From Acidianus hospitalis (lineage in GTDB: Archaea > Thermoproteota > Thermoprotei_A > Sulfolobales > Sulfolobaceae): a stretch of DNA of 19,038 bases. Position numbers and translations under genes: made by a program. Positions 1 through 8,625 of the stretch are shown piece after piece. Under the pieces are notes generated by a model. The model was not told where the DNA came from. It did no database searches and saw only the letters and a program-made list of their open reading frames with translations. The DNA is taken from assembly GCA_046533895.1 (NCBI GenBank), contig JAWDOK010000020.1, positions 1 to 19,038 of the forward strand, written 5' to 3'. Numbering within the stretch: the stretch's first letter is position 1; every line of letters begins with the position of its first letter.

Positions 1-280
1 CGTATATTAAAGGCTTACTTACGTGAGTAAATTTCTTGTAGAACGCAAAAGTAACTATGCTAGCAATAAAAGACGCTGTGGGATAAGGTATATAAATTAA
101 GTTTGTGGGCGGAGTAATTCCTAATAACAGGTCAGCAAGAATTCCTCCAGCTAATGACGTTGAAAAACCCAGCGTTATAACGCCAAGTAAATCCATTTTC
201 TTTTCAATAGCCTTCATAGAACCGGATATTGAAAAGGCAATAATTCCAATATAGTTAGTTATTAAAAGTATTAAACTCAT
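1..280 (-). CDS. TRIC/UPF0126 family membrane protein, 3' end outside the window
   Basis: The minus strand is open from an ATG at 280 to the window edge, giving 93 codons. The product starts MSLILLITNYIG and continues with hydrophobic helices, a short basic stretch (SMKAIEKKMD) and the run TLGFSTSLAGGILADLLLG followed by TPP. This matches the UPF0126/TRIC family (YicG-like), where a Gly-Gly-(I/T)-(I/L)-R-D-hLLG motif ends the second helix. Here Ala takes the place of the usual Arg before Asp. Family members are small polytopic membrane proteins proposed as cation channels or glycine transporters. The protein is truncated only by the window. A TATA-like stretch near 302-312, about 28 bp upstream of the ATG, fits a leaderless start. 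Confidence 0.75.
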   Translation of the reverse strand, partial: MSLILLITNYIGIIAFSISGSMKAIEKKMDLLGVITLGFSTSLAGGILADLLLGITPPTNLIYIPYPTASFIASIVTFAFYKKFTHVSKPLIY

Positions 281-321
281 CAACCTAGGCTAGAAGCTGT
301 GGTAAAAATACTTTTCTATAA

Positions 322-562
322 TCAAGAACTCTTATTCCTCTCTATCTCTTCTAACAATTTCTTAACGTTCTCTAACTCCTTCTCATGCTCTTCGTTCCAA
401 ATCTCCTTAAAGTAATTCTTAGAATTATCCAGGGTAATTCTTTTTCAATGCGGCGATAACGTTTGGGTCGTTTATGTAAATAGTGAGCTCCATATTATGA
501 TTTTTATACTTTTTAACAAACCTTACTATCTTTTCTGGATCCTTTATTCTTATAATACGCAT
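322..562 (-). pseudogene. Small hypothetical gene, apparently frameshifted
   Basis: From ATG 562 the minus strand encodes about 45 residues beginning MRIIRIKDPEKIVRFVKKYK, ending at a stop at 425-427. Just before that stop, in the +1 frame after the A-run at 441-445, a second frame opens and encodes a charged amphipathic helix (about 38 residues, including YFKEIWNEEHEKELENV) ending at the TGA at 322-324. Neither half has a convincing start for the second part. Joined by one base, they give a plausible soluble protein of about 80 residues. I see this as a single frameshifted gene; a programmed slip at the A-run is possible. The family is not recognised. Confidence 0.45.
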
Positions 563-600
563 ATGATAAATTATAGATTCACAGGTTAAAAGTTGTGCGT

Positions 601-688
601 AACGAATGCACACAATAATTTTTACGAGTGCGAAAGGGGCGCACAACGTTCATGCACTACTTAATTTTTACGATTGCGACCGAAGCAC
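601..688. repeat. Two imperfect 44-bp tandem units in an intergenic promoter region
   Basis: Positions 601-644 and 645-688 are adjacent units sharing the order AACG, TGCAC, TAATTTTTACGA, TGCGA, GCAC. GTGC/GCAC pairs recur at 595-644 as short inverted repeats. The units lie between the divergent genes at 562 (minus) and 738 (plus), so they may be operator sites. Confidence 0.4.
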
Positions 689-737
689 ATAAAACAAACA
701 GAAAAGTATTTAGCTATAGAAGGAGAATAAAAAGTGA

Positions 738-1361
738 ATGACGATGAGGAAGTTTAACTATAACGAAATAGTAATCCTCAACCCATTGCAAACAAGATAC
801 CAAATGATGTCTTCCAGGGTATTAATTCCTCTCTATGCCGCAGCAAACGACGGAATTTACCGGATGAACAGAGCTAAGAGGATAAAAGGTTTTACTGTCA
901 CGTTGGGAATAACAATAGGGATAATAGTTTTAGCCTTTCTTGTTATATTTGGAATATATTTTGTTTTCCTATCACTTTCCCTAACACTGCCTGCCAGCTT
1001 CACTGATCCTGTATATTGGATCCCAACTTTAATCGGTGTTGGACTGGTTGCAGGTAGCGTATTTGGAATAATTAAGTTAGTAAAGATTGGAAAGAGGTTT
1101 GGCAAAATTGCTAATGAATTAGAAGGTGAGCTTGTTGTATCGTGGAGCCAGGTAAAAACTATAACTGTCATGAATGTCAGGCAAGAGAACGTAGCTAATA
1201 GGCCTAGCTTAGTTCTCAATATTATAGCTCCTACTTACAAGGAAATAGGTGACTGGCACGTGTTAACAACAGACGGGAGGGACATAACAATACCTAACGT
1301 TGATGATCCTCAAAATAAGCTAAATTACGTAAAAAACAGATTTAATTTAAATTTTAGTTGA
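738..1361 (+). CDS. Hypothetical membrane protein with two TM helices
   Basis: The product has 207 residues. A soluble N-terminus of about 50 residues is followed by two hydrophobic segments (about residues 52-80 and 93-113) and then a basic, mostly soluble C-terminal domain with alternating beta-like stretches (for example LVLNIIAP). The ATG at 738 was chosen; a second ATG lies two codons on. A TATA-like ATTTAGCTATAG at about 706-718 and a purine-rich GAAGGAGA lie upstream. The architecture resembles bacterial-type PH-domain membrane proteins, but I cannot assign a family. It stands alone, with a convergent gene starting 4 bp after its stop. Confidence 0.7.
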   Translation: MTMRKFNYNEIVILNPLQTRYQMMSSRVLIPLYAAANDGIYRMNRAKRIKGFTVTLGITIGIIVLAFLVIFGIYFVFLSLSLTLPASFTDPVYWIPTLIGVGLVAGSVFGIIKLVKIGKRFGKIANELEGELVVSWSQVKTITVMNVRQENVANRPSLVLNIIAPTYKEIGDWHVLTTDGRDITIPNVDDPQNKLNYVKNRFNLNFS

Positions 1362-1364
1362 TTT

Positions 1365-1739
1365 TTACATATATCTTCCAGCTGGTGGTTCTGAGGACGT
1401 AGATCCGCCATTTTCTACTACTACTACGGTATTTCCGGATCCTCCTCCGTTTTTCTTTCTGAATGCTCCCATCATATGTTCTCCTGGTCCTAGTCCGAAG
1501 ACGAAGAAAGTTAGACTGAACAAAAATTCCCCATCCATAGCTATAGGGTCAATTATGAATAGGTAAGCTCCTAATGGGGGTGTTGCTAAAATCGCAAACG
1601 TTATAGCAGCCACTAACCCCGCTACCATAAGTCCTATCAATAAGTCTATGACCACCATAGCAATTTTTCTAGTCCATTCGAATATCCAAAGTGTGGCTAT
1701 TAATGGGATTAGTGCTACTAAGCATTTGTTTAATATCAA
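1365..1739 (-). CDS. Membrane protein fragment, possibly a truncated VirB6/TrbL-like (CedA-like) protein
   Basis: The frame gives 124 residues from TTG 1739, preceded closely by an in-frame stop. It contains three hydrophobic helices (about residues 4-20, 26-52 and 72-86) and a Gly/Ser-rich tail ending in EPPAGRYM. It looks like the C-terminal part of a larger polytopic protein, because it starts directly in a helix with no good start codon. Crenarchaeal CedA/TrbL-like DNA-transfer membrane proteins have this general shape, but that assignment is weak and no diagnostic motif is present. It could be a decayed gene or a small intact one. Confidence 0.45.
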   Translation of the reverse strand: MILNKCLVALIPLIATLWIFEWTRKIAMVVIDLLIGLMVAGLVAAITFAILATPPLGAYLFIIDPIAMDGEFLFSLTFFVFGLGPGEHMMGAFRKKNGGGSGNTVVVVENGGSTSSEPPAGRYM

Positions 1740-1828
1740 GGTTATTTAGCGATCTTGCAATTGCGATCATTTAGTACTTATATGTTTCTTTTTACTCTCT
1801 TCTTTTAAAATATAAATGAGATATTGAC

Positions 1829-2890
1829 ATGAATACGGAAAAAGAGAAGAGGATTTGGGAGATAATTGAAAAATACCCGTTAATCCTTTATCTCATTGAC
1901 TTCAATTATTTGAGAGAAATTACCTTTAAAAGTACTAAAATTTATAACTTGTTAAAAGAAATGGAGAATTATATTTATCCTACAAGGGAAGATGATTATG
2001 TTAGGTGTTATTTTTACCTCTTTTTACCAGTTAAAGTTAAGAACAAATTAAAGTTCGTCCCTACGGGGTTTTGTTACCTTAAGGAGTTTGATGAATATGA
2101 ATTCTTCGTTCATACTAAAGGTGGAATAAAAATTGGAAAAGGAGACGAAGAACTACCAGCATGTTATAATTCATTAATAATGAGAGTCTATGAATTCATG
2201 AAACTTCAGCATCAAGATCCCATCTTTATATCCACTGACGACATATACAAGCATTACTTGGTAGGAGAAGTTAAACTGAAATATGTTACAAAGCCTAAAA
2301 TGAGTAACGAAGAAGCTAAGCAAATCCTTAAACAATACAAGGACAATTCGAAAAACAAACTTCCATCAGATGATATAACCTTAAGAGATTATCTTGAGGT
2401 TGTTAAAATAGTTTATGAGGCTAACGGGCTCAAGGTTGATAAGGATCTCAAGGAATTATATAAGTCTTACGCAGATGGCAGAGATTGTGGAATGATTGAT
2501 TTGCCATTAGACGATAAGGAGGCATTTAAAATTTGGAGGAATAGCAAAGCACACTGTGGAGGTCATCCTTTTGAGATCATTAGAGGAGGGTTTATAACTT
2601 ATGGTGTTTACTTATATCCTCCTAGAGAAGGTAGATATACTATTATAGCTAATGATTTTATTGAAGAGTATATAAATGCTGTAAAGGAATTTTTAAGGAG
2701 GAAAATTCCCTTTAGAGCACCAGATTTAATAGACGTTTTAAAATACTTAACTGGAGAACTGATAGTTAAGGTTAATGATTATTCTGATTTCCCCAAGCAT
2801 TTGTTCATTTTATATTCTGAAGTTGAAAATAAAAGGAAGATAAAATGGGAGGAAATAAAAGAGGTAAACTATAGAAGAAGAGCAAAATGA
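1829..2890 (+). CDS. Hypothetical protein, 353 residues
   Basis: This is a soluble, strongly charged protein with no signal peptide or membrane segment. It starts at ATG 1829, about 20 bp after a good TATA element (TTTTAAAATATAAATG near 1804-1819), so translation is probably leaderless. Visible landmarks are a Cys/His cluster (SKAHCGGHPFEI, around residues 236-247), a YGVYLYPPREG stretch just after it, and a basic C-terminus rich in Lys/Arg. The four Cys/His residues in the central cluster are too few to claim a zinc site. I do not recognise the family. Confidence 0.75.
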   Translation: MNTEKEKRIWEIIEKYPLILYLIDFNYLREITFKSTKIYNLLKEMENYIYPTREDDYVRCYFYLFLPVKVKNKLKFVPTGFCYLKEFDEYEFFVHTKGGIKIGKGDEELPACYNSLIMRVYEFMKLQHQDPIFISTDDIYKHYLVGEVKLKYVTKPKMSNEEAKQILKQYKDNSKNKLPSDDITLRDYLEVVKIVYEANGLKVDKDLKELYKSYADGRDCGMIDLPLDDKEAFKIWRNSKAHCGGHPFEIIRGGFITYGVYLYPPREGRYTIIANDFIEEYINAVKEFLRRKIPFRAPDLIDVLKYLTGELIVKVNDYSDFPKHLFILYSEVENKRKIKWEEIKEVNYRRRAK

Positions 2891-3029
2891 AAAGAGTAAT
2901 CTAAAAATTATCTTTAAGTAATACCATAATAAATGACTATTATTTAAGTTGAAGGAAATTATAGGCATAGAATATGTAGATATAATAAACATAACGATAA
3001 AATTTCTTAACTGTTAGCATATTCTCGAA

Positions 3030-3058
3030 TTTGCAGTTCTAACTGCAAAAAGTTTTTT
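3030..3058 (+). promoter_or_regulatory. Perfect 9-bp inverted repeat next to a TATA box
   Basis: TTTGCAGTT (3030-3038), CT, AACTGCAAA (3041-3049) is a perfect palindrome with a 2-bp centre. It abuts the T-rich TATA-like element at 3051-3058, about 27 bp before the GTG at 3082. The placement over or just upstream of BRE/TATA suggests an operator for a dimeric regulator of the two-gene membrane operon that follows. Confidence 0.55.
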
Positions 3059-3081
3059 ACTAGAAAGGTTAAGAAGATGAT

Positions 3082-3471
3082 GTGAAAACTGTAGGACTTA
3101 TAGCATTTATTGCAGTTCTGGCAATTGAACTAATTTTTATGAACGCCTTGAACTCATTAAATCAAGGGATCTCACAACTTTCCAACATCAATATTTTCAG
3201 TCAACCTAAGATGTCTTTCTTTGCAGAAGGTAATAAATTAGAAGTATGCATAAATAATCCTGAAAATTTCCCTGTCGTAGTTTGCAGTATAAATGGAAAA
3301 GAAATAAGTTTACCTAGTTCAGCAGTTATTCCGGCACAGACAGCCGAGAATATTACGTTACAAGTCAATAATTATCATGAATTCTACAGTAATATCAAAA
3401 ATGGTGATTGTACCGTTTTTATTAAATTACATTTCCTTAATGTCACTGTTTGCACAAGTGAGACAATATGA
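3082..3471 (+). CDS. Membrane-anchored extracytoplasmic protein
   Basis: The product has 129 residues starting at GTG 3082. An N-terminal hydrophobic helix (about residues 3-22) is followed by a polar, beta-rich domain with Asn-rich N-glycosylation-type sequons (ENIT, LNVT) and four cysteines in the exported part. It is therefore likely a signal-anchored surface protein. Its stop overlaps the next start as ATGA, which indicates an operon with the four-helix protein downstream. The palindrome at 3030-3049 probably regulates both. Family unknown. Confidence 0.7.
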   Translation: MKTVGLIAFIAVLAIELIFMNALNSLNQGISQLSNINIFSQPKMSFFAEGNKLEVCINNPENFPVVVCSINGKEISLPSSAVIPAQTAENITLQVNNYHEFYSNIKNGDCTVFIKLHFLNVTVCTSETI

Positions 3472-3986
3472 TAAAATATCCCTTATCTACATTGGCTTTA
3501 ATACTAAATGTGGTTGTGGCACTCTTACCTTACTGTTGGTGGACATATTCTGTAGGAGGAATTATTAAGATCGATGATTCCTTATTTCTTTTAAATATTT
3601 GCTTTGAAGGCCAGTATTTGTATATTTCCAATTTTATTGATATGATACTTTTTGCGTTCAGATTTTATGTTATAGCTGTTTCCTTGTATTTCCTATATCT
3701 GATTCTTAGAAGAGGCGAGAAAAGAAATTACTTACTAATAGCATGGGCTTCACTATTCTACATTCTAGATCCAGTGATAATTTACATCATATTTAATTAC
3801 ATACTTTCACACTTCATTCAAGGCGTTACTTATCCATTTTTCATTATAGGGCAGGAAAGCGTAGAATTTACAGACTCAGGATATCAAATAACAATGCTTA
3901 TACAAAGTTATCCGACATTTACTTACTGGTTTTCATTAGCTGTAGGAATAATCAACTTGATTTCTAGATTTCTCAAGAAATACTAA
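3468..3986 (+). CDS. Hypothetical membrane protein with four TM helices
   Basis: The product has 172 residues with hydrophobic segments at about 6-25, 57-80, 87-112 and 150-168. The large loops before helix 2 and before helix 4 contain few charges. The start ATG overlaps the stop of the upstream gene (ATGA), supporting translational coupling with the membrane-anchored protein; the two may form a surface complex. It converges on the MFS gene, whose stop lies 20 bp away. Family unknown. Confidence 0.7.
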   Translation: MIKYPLSTLALILNVVVALLPYCWWTYSVGGIIKIDDSLFLLNICFEGQYLYISNFIDMILFAFRFYVIAVSLYFLYLILRRGEKRNYLLIAWASLFYILDPVIIYIIFNYILSHFIQGVTYPFFIIGQESVEFTDSGYQITMLIQSYPTFTYWFSLAVGIINLISRFLKKY

Positions 3987-4006
3987 ATTGACTTCACTGG
4001 TCTACT

Positions 4007-5104
4007 TTAGGCTTTATAATTATTCTTACTCATACTCATAAGTAACAAGGAAGAGCCTATAGATAACACTACGAAAGCTAATATGCCATAAAATATGCTT
4101 ATATTTATAAATAAACCTATTATTAGAGGAGTTATTATAAACACGGCATAATGAAAAAGCAGGTTTATCGAATTAGCTAAGTTCTTATCTTTCTCATCTT
4201 TAAATTCTCTCGCTATAACTAAGCTGGACAAAGTCAATAATAATCCGTGCGGAAATCCTAGAAATATTATGCCAAAAAGTAGAAAGAAAGGATTATTAAC
4301 CATCAACAAAATAGAACCTAAAATTGTCATCACAGCGCTGAAAATCCTCATTTTACTTTCTTCTAACTCAAGTCTATAAATAAGATACCTAGATAACGAC
4401 GCTACTAAAAGGAATACGAAGAAGTATAAGAAACCAAGCGAAATACTCACGTGATAATAGTAGTGAGCTAACAAAGCTAGATAAACGTTAATGAAGGCTA
4501 TTGGTATATCGTAAGGTAAACTGATCATATTTGCGATCCAAAGCCTTTTATTAAATATTATGCGAAAAGAAATCATGGACTTTTTTGCTTTATTCCTAAA
4601 ATTTAAGTAGTAAAAATATGCATTGTAAAGATTTAAGGCAGAAATAGCCATTAAGAGGAAAATAGGATTTCCAAGAGAGATTGCCTCTAAAAGTGCACTA
4701 GTTACTGCACCTATACTTAAACCGAACGTGTACATTTTAAGCAATCTAGAGTTTGAATGGTAATCGTCAGCAATGCTTGAGGCAATAGTAGTCATTGAAG
4801 GAATAATTACTCCAAATGATGTGCCTGCAAGGATTAAGGACAAGAAGAAAATGCTCACATTATGCATGTTAAGCAAAATTAACGAAACTGATAAGAGAAT
4901 AAAAGATAGGAGTAGTATTTCTCTTGAGTAAATAAGATTTATCGACAACATTGATATTATAATAGAAACTAATACTATTGCCTCTATTATTCCTAGACTC
5001 CCCAACGGAAAATGATAATCAATCTTAGCAATTACTGGCGATAATGTGAGTATAATATTATTGGCGATCCTAGATATTAAAGCAGTTAAGGCTATTCGCT
5101 TCAT
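4007..5104 (-). CDS. MFS transporter
   Basis: A 365-residue protein of almost continuous hydrophobic helices (about 11-12), with short cytoplasmic basic loops and a central basic loop (FRNKAKKSMISF, about residues 169-180) between two halves of similar size. This is the layout of the major facilitator superfamily, although it is shorter than the usual 400 residues. The substrate cannot be told. The start at 5104 lies 26 bp after the DUF84 gene on the same strand, and a TATA-like TTAAAAA about 20 bp upstream could also drive it alone. Confidence 0.75.
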   Translation of the reverse strand: MKRIALTALISRIANNIILTLSPVIAKIDYHFPLGSLGIIEAIVLVSIIISMLSINLIYSREILLLSFILLSVSLILLNMHNVSIFFLSLILAGTSFGVIIPSMTTIASSIADDYHSNSRLLKMYTFGLSIGAVTSALLEAISLGNPIFLLMAISALNLYNAYFYYLNFRNKAKKSMISFRIIFNKRLWIANMISLPYDIPIAFINVYLALLAHYYYHVSISLGFLYFFVFLLVASLSRYLIYRLELEESKMRIFSAVMTILGSILLMVNNPFFLLFGIIFLGFPHGLLLTLSSLVIAREFKDEKDKNLANSINLLFHYAVFIITPLIIGLFINISIFYGILAFVVLSIGSSLLLMSMSKNNYKA

Positions 5105-5130
5105 AACCCTTTGCTTAATCTTTTTAAGTA

Positions 5131-5655
5131 TTAAATAATTGAGGCTTGTTCATAAGTTAGCATCATTACGAGTGCATTCCTAAAAGCTTCTTTTATTTCG
5201 CATTTCCTTGTTAACTTAAACTTCGTATATAACCCCCAAGTGTCTTTTGGTGAGGAATTAAATTTTCTCGAAATCTCGTCCATAATATCACTATGAGGAA
5301 TTCCTTGTCTAATTTTCTCAACAATTTCTGAAGGTAATCTCAAACCGCTGGAATATGCTGAAAATTCTTTTTCCCTAAAAATTATTACACACCAAGTTTC
5401 TTCATATACGCTGCCAAACCTCTCTACGAGTCCACTTTCTAAACCTACATATACCCCGTCATTATCAAGAAATTTCTTCCTCAAATTTTCGGCTCTATTT
5501 CTTGCGCCTTTTATAATTTCCTCGTTCCATGGAGTTATAGGAACTCCTGAAGGAGAATTAAATGCTAAAAATTCGTAATCAGTTACGTAGTTCTTAAGCA
5601 CTTCCTCGACTGCGGAAAGCTTTAGTTTGCTAGTAGTTCCTAAGTAAAATTTCAT
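5131..5655 (-). CDS. Non-canonical purine NTP phosphatase (DUF84/YjjX family)
   Basis: The product has 174 residues, the usual length for the family. The N-terminus (FYLGTTSKLKLSAVEEVL) matches the family's nucleotide-binding opening. GVPITPWNEEIIKGARNRA (about residues 37-55) and VGLESGL (70-76, with acidic Glu73) are the conserved blocks. Family members hydrolyse inosine and xanthosine triphosphates and so remove deaminated purines from the nucleotide pool in the cytoplasm. It has its own TATA-like CTTTTTAG about 25 bp upstream and sits between a flavin oxidoreductase and an MFS gene on the same strand. Confidence 0.85.
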   Translation of the reverse strand: MKFYLGTTSKLKLSAVEEVLKNYVTDYEFLAFNSPSGVPITPWNEEIIKGARNRAENLRKKFLDNDGVYVGLESGLVERFGSVYEETWCVIIFREKEFSAYSSGLRLPSEIVEKIRQGIPHSDIMDEISRKFNSSPKDTWGLYTKFKLTRKCEIKEAFRNALVMMLTYEQASII

Positions 5656-5691
5656 AAAATCGTGTTAAAGGGAGAAACTAAAAAGCTTCCA

Positions 5692-6945
5692 TTAAGCAAA
5701 ATCCTTTCCTAACTTCTCCTTAATTATTAGCCTCGCTGAATTATAACCCGGTATGCCAGAGACCTGGCCTCCAGGATATGTTCCCGCTCCTCCTAAGTAT
5801 AAGTCCTTTATAGGAGTTTTATACCCCCAACCTTTCTCCGGCCTACCGTCAAATAAATACGGTTCCCTCATCGGTAAATGGTTTAAATTACCTGCAGGTA
5901 AATTATAAATCTCTTCTGCAATTCTTGCGTTCAATTTATCTACGTAAACTATTTCGCCTTTGAACTTTTCAATCACTTCTTCATAGTTACCCATGAACTC
6001 CATTACTATTCCTCCTCTGTCGTCAACTGTTGAAGGAATTACGACTTCCCCGCCCTCAAAGTCTATTATAGAATTAATGAAATTCTTTATCCTCTCGTCT
6101 ACCTTAGGAAATTCCTTAAAGATCACATTATATTTTACCCACTTATTTTTACCTAGAGTAAATTTATGATCATATTCGGCTAATTTCATCGTTTCAGCAG
6201 GACTAGCGGTAGATAAAATAACGTCTGCCTTGTAAACCTTATCTCCAACCTTAACTCCTACTGCTTTATCATGTTCAACAAGAATTTTATTCACCTTTTC
6301 GCTCACGAAATTAACTCCTAGCTTGTTAGCCTTCTCAAAGATCTTCTCTGCAACTGTTCCCATACCGCCTTTTACGAAAGACCAATCATCGTAAAAATAA
6401 GCTACTAAGTATGCAGGAGAATCTTCCATTCCAGGATAAATGAAGAAATCGTGCAGATCTCTCGAAAGGTACTTTGATAGGAACTCCTTTGAAGGCCTCA
6501 TAACGTCTTCTATTCCGGCATTTTTCGCTTCTTCTATAACCTCTTTTTCTGAAGGAGGAGTAGTTACAAAGGTAAACTTTTCCTCCGGAAGTTTCTTAAA
6601 TTTAAATATCTTCTCTTCAAATTCCGGAAACTTATCTTCCCCAACGTTTACCAATTCTTTCATCCTCTTTTCCTTATCCCTCCAGAAGGGAATTATCCTA
6701 TCTTCTAACCATATTGTTTGTATTGGGTCTTGTTCAATTATTGGAATTTCAAATTCATCTATGAATTTTCTTGGCATTAAACCTAGCACGTAAGACGCTC
6801 TACTTACTTTAACTCCTTTTATTGACGTAGTGTCAGTCATTCCTCCGAATTTATTATCAAAAATTAATACATCAAAGCCTGCTTTTCTTAAATAGTAAGA
6901 TGCAATAAGTCCGTTATGTCCAGCACCGATTATTATTGCTCTCAT
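5692..6945 (-). CDS. FAD-dependent oxidoreductase, COG1233 (phytoene desaturase/PYROXD2-like)
   Basis: The product has 418 residues from ATG 6945. The open frame extends 21 codons further, but that part is hydrophobic and precedes the Rossmann motif without homology sense, and the 6945 start has a TATA-like element just upstream. The N-terminus has the dinucleotide-binding motif GAGHNG (residues 7-12) and an acidic end of beta-2 (FD). The C-terminus has LYLGGAGTYPGGQVSG, typical of COG1233 where the second FAD contact lies. Such enzymes oxidise isoprenoid or other hydrophobic substrates; a carotenoid role is possible but no other carotenoid gene is nearby. Confidence 0.8.
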   Translation of the reverse strand: MRAIIIGAGHNGLIASYYLRKAGFDVLIFDNKFGGMTDTTSIKGVKVSRASYVLGLMPRKFIDEFEIPIIEQDPIQTIWLEDRIIPFWRDKEKRMKELVNVGEDKFPEFEEKIFKFKKLPEEKFTFVTTPPSEKEVIEEAKNAGIEDVMRPSKEFLSKYLSRDLHDFFIYPGMEDSPAYLVAYFYDDWSFVKGGMGTVAEKIFEKANKLGVNFVSEKVNKILVEHDKAVGVKVGDKVYKADVILSTASPAETMKLAEYDHKFTLGKNKWVKYNVIFKEFPKVDERIKNFINSIIDFEGGEVVIPSTVDDRGGIVMEFMGNYEEVIEKFKGEIVYVDKLNARIAEEIYNLPAGNLNHLPMREPYLFDGRPEKGWGYKTPIKDLYLGGAGTYPGGQVSGIPGYNSARLIIKEKLGKDFA

Positions 6946-7011
6946 GCAGTATATAATTGATTTAAGGAAAAAGAAGCTTTCATAAAAAAGAAAAAGGGAA
7001 ATAATCACGAG

Positions 7012-8625
7012 TTACTTCTTCTCAAATGCCCTTATTAATGCTGACTTTACGTTATGTAAAGGTACTTCTATCTTATCTAATCTTGGTGCTTCTAACGTTG
7101 ATGCTATGAATGATACTGCGTTATCTAAACTTACTCCCTCAAAATTCTGTGTCTTTCCTTTTAATAGTGTTAATACTAGGTTTCCTAACCATAATAGAGT
7201 TGATGTATCAGCAATCATTGCCCCTAAGCTTGCTATTATCTCTGGAGTAACATAAGCAGAAATTAACGGGTAAATTTCTGCCTTTCTTACTAGTCCAGCT
7301 AATCCTAGCGCATCGAAGCCTACTATTATCATTGCTGTTCCTATCATATAACCTACTAGATGAATCCAGCCTAACTTGTTGGAGTACCACATTCTACCAG
7401 TTAGTAGAGGTACCATGTAGTAAAGTGTGGCAAATCCTGCTGGAACAATTGACCAGAATATCATTGCGTGGAAGTGTCCAACTACCCACATACTATCGTG
7501 GATTATTGCGTCAAAGCTTATATCACCGTTCGCAATTCCTGTTACTCCAGCAGCTATTGCTCCTGCAAAGCTAATTGATATCCATGCCGTAATCAAGTTC
7601 ATCTTTACTTGTGCTCCTTTAACCGTTGCCCATAAGTTGAAGAACGTCATCATTGATGGTATAACTACTCCGAATGTTAAAATTTCCTCTAGGAACTTTA
7701 GATATACTGGTAAGTCTACCATATATAAGTGGTGTATTGGCACGTTATTAGAGAATACTAAGTATAAGAGTGCTGCTACTCTTCCCATCCTGTCACTGTA
7801 TACTGGTCTTCCGGCTAAGAGTGGTATTAAGTAATACAATGCACCAATTGCCGGCATCCAGACTATGTACACTATTGAGTGCCATAATATTCCGAAGGCG
7901 ATTTGGTTGGATATTACGTTTAGTCCTACAAGCCCATAGTAGTTTAATATATCCCATGTATTAGCTGCAACTTCTCCGCTCCATCCTATTGCTATCATTA
8001 ATGATGTCATTAATGCGAAGACTCCAAATATTGGTAGTTTTCCTTTGTACGTCTTAGTTGCAAGATAATAGTGATAAATTATCCATATAACATATATGTA
8101 AACACCTATATCCATTAATTCCCAGCCGAAGAACCATAGCGGAGATACTACGTCTTGTGAATATGCAGGTAATCCATAGGGTGATAAATAATACCAGCTC
8201 TCTGCTGGGAAGTAATTATCGTTGAAAGTTGGATACGCAACTATTGGCCCTTCAAGTAACATGAATGCTATGTTAAATAATATGAATCCAATGTTAAGGA
8301 ACCACTTTGCTCTTGGTTGGAAGTGTAATATCTTGTAAGATAGAAATACAAAGATCGCAATTTCCAACTGTACTGCAAAGCCGAATAAGTCTCTCATTGC
8401 ATGTAATCCTATTGATGCATAATACTCTTGTGAAGTTAGAACAAGAGTCTGAGATACTCCCCAACTTAGTTCTTGAATTCTTGCCGCCAATGCATCAATT
8501 ATACCTAGAATTCCCCATACTAAGCTCAGTACTATCATTGCCATCGTTATTCTGCTTACCCAGTCCTTATCCAATTGGAATACAGCATTAACTGAGTTAA
8601 TTAAACCTTTTGAAACTGAACTCAT
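7012..8625 (-). CDS. Heme-copper oxidase subunit I (DoxB/SoxB/FoxA-like)
   Basis: The product has 537 residues with 12 or more membrane helices. All six metal-ligand histidines are visible: His75 and His386 for the low-spin heme, His384 for the high-spin heme, and His249, His298 and His299 for CuB. Tyr253 sits four residues after His249, as in the cross-linked His-Tyr pair. The helix VI motif is WHSIVY instead of HPEVY, so the A1-type Glu is absent, and the Tyr-Ser of A2 enzymes is absent too. This places it nearer the B-type oxidases of Sulfolobales (terminal oxygen reductase in the cell membrane). No subunit II or cytochrome gene is adjacent, so it is an orphan. A TATA stretch lies at about 8650-8662. 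Confidence 0.88.
   Translation of the reverse strand: MSSVSKGLINSVNAVFQLDKDWVSRITMAMIVLSLVWGILGIIDALAARIQELSWGVSQTLVLTSQEYYASIGLHAMRDLFGFAVQLEIAIFVFLSYKILHFQPRAKWFLNIGFILFNIAFMLLEGPIVAYPTFNDNYFPAESWYYLSPYGLPAYSQDVVSPLWFFGWELMDIGVYIYVIWIIYHYYLATKTYKGKLPIFGVFALMTSLMIAIGWSGEVAANTWDILNYYGLVGLNVISNQIAFGILWHSIVYIVWMPAIGALYYLIPLLAGRPVYSDRMGRVAALLYLVFSNNVPIHHLYMVDLPVYLKFLEEILTFGVVIPSMMTFFNLWATVKGAQVKMNLITAWISISFAGAIAAGVTGIANGDISFDAIIHDSMWVVGHFHAMIFWSIVPAGFATLYYMVPLLTGRMWYSNKLGWIHLVGYMIGTAMIIVGFDALGLAGLVRKAEIYPLISAYVTPEIIASLGAMIADTSTLLWLGNLVLTLLKGKTQNFEGVSLDNAVSFIASTLEAPRLDKIEVPLHNVKSALIRAFEKK

Noticed and set aside
6440..6793. 117-codon plus-strand frame over the flavin oxidoreductase
   Set aside because: Ser/Phe-rich antisense shadow; the minus-strand gene is clear.
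8413..8419. Isolated TGATGCA in the oxidase gene
   Set aside because: A single 7-mer is expected by chance a few times in 19 kb, and there is no scaffold around it.
7208..8591. Several 60-135 codon frames antisense or out of frame to the oxidase
   Set aside because: They are shadows of a strongly conserved membrane protein gene with no promoter or recognisable product.
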